Shown: positions 5,982 to 7,702 of the stretch, piece after piece
Numbering within the stretch: the first letter of the stretch is position 1
How the letters are laid out: every line of letters begins with the position of its first letter
Assembly (NCBI RefSeq): GCF_002341865.1
Contig: NZ_DDOV01000090.1
Location: 1-7,702, forward strand
DNA length: 7,702 nucleotides
Direction: 5' to 3'
Source: Clostridium sp. UBA2485
GTDB lineage: Bacteria > Bacillota > Clostridia > Clostridiales > Clostridiaceae
Program-made: the position numbers and the translations under genes
Notes under the pieces: model-generated
Database searches by the model: none
Told to the model about the DNA's origin: nothing
What the model saw: the letters and a program-made list of their open reading frames with translations, nothing else

Positions 5982-6995
5982 TTAAATAGACTTTGCAACA
6001 TAGTTCACTAAATCTACTGTTCTACAAGAATATCCCCATTCATTATCATACCAAGAAACAACTTTAACCATATTGTCTTCTATAATCATAGTAGATAATC
6101 CATCAATTATTGATGATCTTGGGTCTTGTTTATAATCTACTGATACTAATGGCTCCTCAGAATATCCTAATATTCCTTTCATACTACCTTCTGAAGCTTC
6201 TTTAAGTGCTGCATTTACTTCTTCTGCAGTAACTTTTGTTTTTAATTCACATACTAAATCTGTTAAGGATACATTAGGCGTAGGTATCCTTACTGCAAAA
6301 CCATTTAGTTTTCCATTTAATTCTGGAAGAACTTTAGCAACTGCCTTAGCTGCTCCTGTAGTTGTTGGAATTATAGATTCTCCTGCTGCTCTTGCTCTTC
6401 TTAAATCTTTATGTGTTTTATCTAATATTCTTTGGTCATTTGTATAAGAATGTATTGTAGTCATTAGTCCCTTAACTATTCCAAACTTATCATTTAATAC
6501 TTTAGCAAATGGTGCTAAACAATTAGTTGTACAAGATGCATTTGAGATTATATGATGCTTTTCTGCATTATAATCATTTTCATTAACTCCCATAACAATG
6601 GTTGCATCTTCGTTTTTACCTGGTGCTGTTATTATAACCTTCTTAGCTCCTGCTTCTATATGCTTTATAGCACCTTCTCTACTATTAAATATACCTGTAG
6701 ATTCAATAACTATATCTACTCCAAGCTCTTTCCATGGTAATTTAGCTGGATCACATTCTCTAAGTATCTTAATTTCTTTTCCGTTAACTACTATTTTATC
6801 TTCACCATCAACTTCAATAGTTCCATTGAACTTACCATAACAAGAATCATACTTAAATAAATGTGCTAGTGTCTCACTTTCCGCTTTAGCATTTATAGCA
6901 ACTAATTCAACGCCATCCATTAGATTTTCTTGAGCAATTCTTAAAACAGCTCTTCCTATTCTTCCAAAACCATTCATAGCAACTTTTACAGTCAT
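5982..6995 (-). CDS. gap: type I glyceraldehyde-3-phosphate dehydrogenase
   Basis: This enzyme interconverts glyceraldehyde 3-phosphate and 1,3-bisphosphoglycerate with a nicotinamide cofactor, normally as a cytosolic tetramer. The 337 residues are complete. The Rossmann motif NGFGRIGR spans 8-15, the catalytic Cys155 is in SNASCTTNC (151-159), and the catalytic His182 is in HSYTNDQ. DLRRARAAGESIIPTTTGAAK and the C-terminal WYDNEWGYS (316-324) are typical. The cofactor loop reads AINAKAES (33-40), with Ala36 where NAD-dependent enzymes have Asp, and ILDKTHKD (190-197) has Lys-Thr where those have Leu-Pro. Both changes point to GapB-like use of NADP, at least in part. The gene stands alone with its own terminator and is not followed by pgk, tpi or eno. 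AGGGGG (7004-7009) sets the ATG at 6993-6995. Confidence 0.97.
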   Translation of the reverse strand: MTVKVAMNGFGRIGRAVLRIAQENLMDGVELVAINAKAESETLAHLFKYDSCYGKFNGTIEVDGEDKIVVNGKEIKILRECDPAKLPWKELGVDIVIESTGIFNSREGAIKHIEAGAKKVIITAPGKNEDATIVMGVNENDYNAEKHHIISNASCTTNCLAPFAKVLNDKFGIVKGLMTTIHSYTNDQRILDKTHKDLRRARAAGESIIPTTTGAAKAVAKVLPELNGKLNGFAVRIPTPNVSLTDLVCELKTKVTAEEVNAALKEASEGSMKGILGYSEEPLVSVDYKQDPRSSIIDGLSTMIIEDNMVKVVSWYDNEWGYSCRTVDLVNYVAKSI

Positions 6996-7026
6996 TATTT
7001 AGTCCCCCTATAAAATATAAACTTAA

Positions 7027-7035
7027 ATTATATCA
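7027..7035 (-). promoter_or_regulatory. proximal gap promoter, extended -10 box
   Basis: TGATATAAT on the minus strand is a perfect TATAAT (7027-7032) preceded by the TGn extension, which can work without a good -35 box. The candidate -35 at 7050-7055 (TTATAG) is poor. Transcription would begin near 7020, leaving a leader of about 25 bases with the ribosome binding site. Confidence 0.6.
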
Positions 7036-7079
7036 TACTTTTTAAAAATCTATAATACTATTATATTTATTAATTCATT

Positions 7080-7133
7080 TATGTGTTATACTTTTTCACT
7101 TTTTTTTCAATATGTAATCATATGTGCTATACT
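7080..7133. repeat. 13-base direct repeat upstream of gap
   Basis: TATGTGTTATACT (7080-7092) and TATGTGCTATACT (7121-7133) match at 12 of 13 positions and start 41 bases apart, close to four helical turns. The pair lies between the two candidate gap promoters and could bind a regulator cooperatively, or each copy could be part of a promoter (TATAAC and TATAGC on the minus strand). The right copy overlaps the palindrome at 7122-7146. Confidence 0.5.
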
Positions 7134-7146
7134 ATATATAGCATAT
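7122..7146. promoter_or_regulatory. 25-bp near-palindrome, candidate operator
   Basis: The arms ATGTGCTATA (7122-7131) and TATAGCATAT (7137-7146) are complementary at 9 of 10 positions around a 5-base centre. The element covers the -10 box of the distal gap promoter, as an operator would. The regulator is unknown; it does not match the Rex or cre consensus. Confidence 0.45.
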
Positions 7147-7163
7147 TTAAGGATATATGTCAA
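7135..7163 (-). promoter_or_regulatory. distal gap promoter
   Basis: A perfect -35 TTGACA (7158-7163) is separated by 17 bases from TATATA (7135-7140), a 4-of-6 match to the -10 consensus. The -35 box lies inside the inverted repeat GTCAA-N5-TTGAC (7159-7173), and the -10 lies inside the near-palindrome at 7122-7146. The predicted start is near 7128, giving a leader of about 130 bases before gap. Confidence 0.5.
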
Positions 7164-7173
7164 TATATTTGAC

Positions 7174-7595
7174 TAAATATGATATTCTATTGCCTTAATT
7201 CAAAGTTTATATATTAGATGTTACTTTTAGTTGATCACGCAAATTTCAAAGATTTTTATATGTATTTGAATTTTTTTATTAAAATATGAAGACAATTTAT
7301 GAGATAGGTTAATGTGAGAGATAAAGGTTTAAAAATGTGCTAATTTTGTCATAAAAACATGAGTGGTCATTCCATTCATAAAACTAAAGTCTTATAATAA
7401 CTGTATTCAATAGAATGAATTCCAAAATTATATATACGAGGATAAAAAATAAATAAGTAAAGCTTACAACTTATATGAAATATCAAGATAAAACTATAGA
7501 AATAACTTTTAAAAACTGAAGAAAACACATTTCTAATTCATGTAGATTTTATCTTTAGAAAAAATAATTTTAACTAAATTATTAAAAATTCATAT
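7174..7595. other. gene-free spacer between gap control region and tRNA-Ala
   Basis: No open frame with a ribosome binding site is visible on either strand, and no known riboswitch or T-box pattern is recognised. The one notable element is an operator-like inverted repeat at 7359-7379, with arms atgagtgg and ccattcat (7 of 8 complementary) around a 5-base centre. A longer-range 9-bp inverted repeat (aagataaaa 7485-7493 with ttttatctt 7547-7555) is probably a by-product of AT richness. Confidence 0.55.
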
Positions 7596-7624
7596 AAAAA
7601 AAGCAATCCTTTTGGATTGCTTTT
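7596..7624 (-). terminator. intrinsic terminator of tRNA-Ala
   Basis: On the minus strand the stem GCAATCC/GGATTGC with an AAAA loop is followed by seven T residues. A/T pairs lengthen the stem. It starts directly after the tRNA 3' end and terminates that transcript, so the tRNA is the last gene of its unit. Confidence 0.92.
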
Positions 7625-7625
7625 A

Positions 7626-7701
7626 TGGTGGAGATAAAGAGATTCGAACTCTTGACCCCCTGCGTGCAAGGCAGGTGCTCTCCCAACTGAGCTATACCCC
7701 C
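7626..7701 (-). tRNA. tRNA-Ala (anticodon UGC)
   Basis: The 76-base cloverleaf is complete. The acceptor stem GGGGGTA pairs with TATCTCC, including the G3-U70 wobble pair that is the main identity signal for alanyl-tRNA synthetase. The anticodon stem CCTGC/GCAGG closes the loop CTTGCAC with anticodon TGC (7666-7668). The T stem AAGAG/CTCTT carries TTCGAAT. A73 and the CCA end are encoded. It reads leftward and is followed at once by a terminator. Its promoter lies to the right of the window, so it may be the last member of a tRNA or rRNA cluster. Confidence 0.99.
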
Positions 7702-7702
7702 A

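Noticed and set aside
6552..6840. Two overlapping open frames on the plus strand inside gap
   Set aside because: They lie antisense to a clear, full-length gap gene, have no ribosome binding sites, and encode Cys/Ser/Leu-rich products without family features. They are shadows of gap codon use.
7020..7200. Rex (redox) operator or full cre site in front of gap
   Set aside because: I looked for TTGTTAA-N4-TTAACAA and for the cre consensus; neither is present, even in degenerate form.
7174..7595. Riboswitch, T-box or small gene in the long spacer right of gap
   Set aside because: No recognisable conserved core, no terminator before gap and no frame with a ribosome binding site.

Overview
This is very AT-rich DNA with AGA/ATA/TTA-biased codons, strong AGGAGG or AGGGGG ribosome binding sites and short U-tailed terminators. 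It looks like a chromosomal segment of a low-GC Firmicute, most likely Clostridium in the broad sense. I do not assign a species. Every gene is on the minus strand, so it reads from right to left.

Right to left: a tRNA-Ala(UGC) with an encoded CCA and its own terminator (7596-7701). Then about 600 bases without a gene, whose left part (7020-7173) carries candidate promoters, palindromes and a direct repeat in front of a type I GAPDH gene (gap, 5982-6995) that ends at a long hairpin terminator. Next is surE (4962-5708) with its own terminator. A TTAACA-N17-TATAAT promoter follows and drives a two-gene operon of a beta-lactamase-fold serine hydrolase (3713-4783) and a GNAT acetyltransferase (3164-3706), which are 6 bases apart. 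Then come a class V aminotransferase of the alanine-glyoxylate type (1863-3002) and a DUF4438 protein (766-1620).

The left 765 bases hold no intact gene. They contain a likely decayed remnant with a Fis-type helix-turn-helix, several large stem-loops (two sharing the same 10-base arms and 9-base loop), a 20-base tandem repeat, and at the very edge a strong promoter (TTGACA-N17-TAAGAT) with an AT-rich upstream element, a leader hairpin and a boxA-like sequence. That is the expected start of an rRNA operon transcribed leftward out of the window. The window therefore lies between a tRNA unit and an rRNA operon.

Most genes are ordinary housekeeping or accessory metabolic genes in separate transcription units, and I see no defence system, mobile element or obvious new multi-gene system. 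The points most worth a second look are: the GAPDH, whose residues at the classical NAD/NADP discriminating positions are not those of the glycolytic NAD enzyme and which stands outside a glycolytic operon; the repeat and palindrome architecture upstream of it; the uncharacterised DUF4438/aminotransferase neighbours; the coupled cytosolic serine hydrolase/acetyltransferase pair; and the paired stem-loops and gene remnant next to the rRNA promoter.
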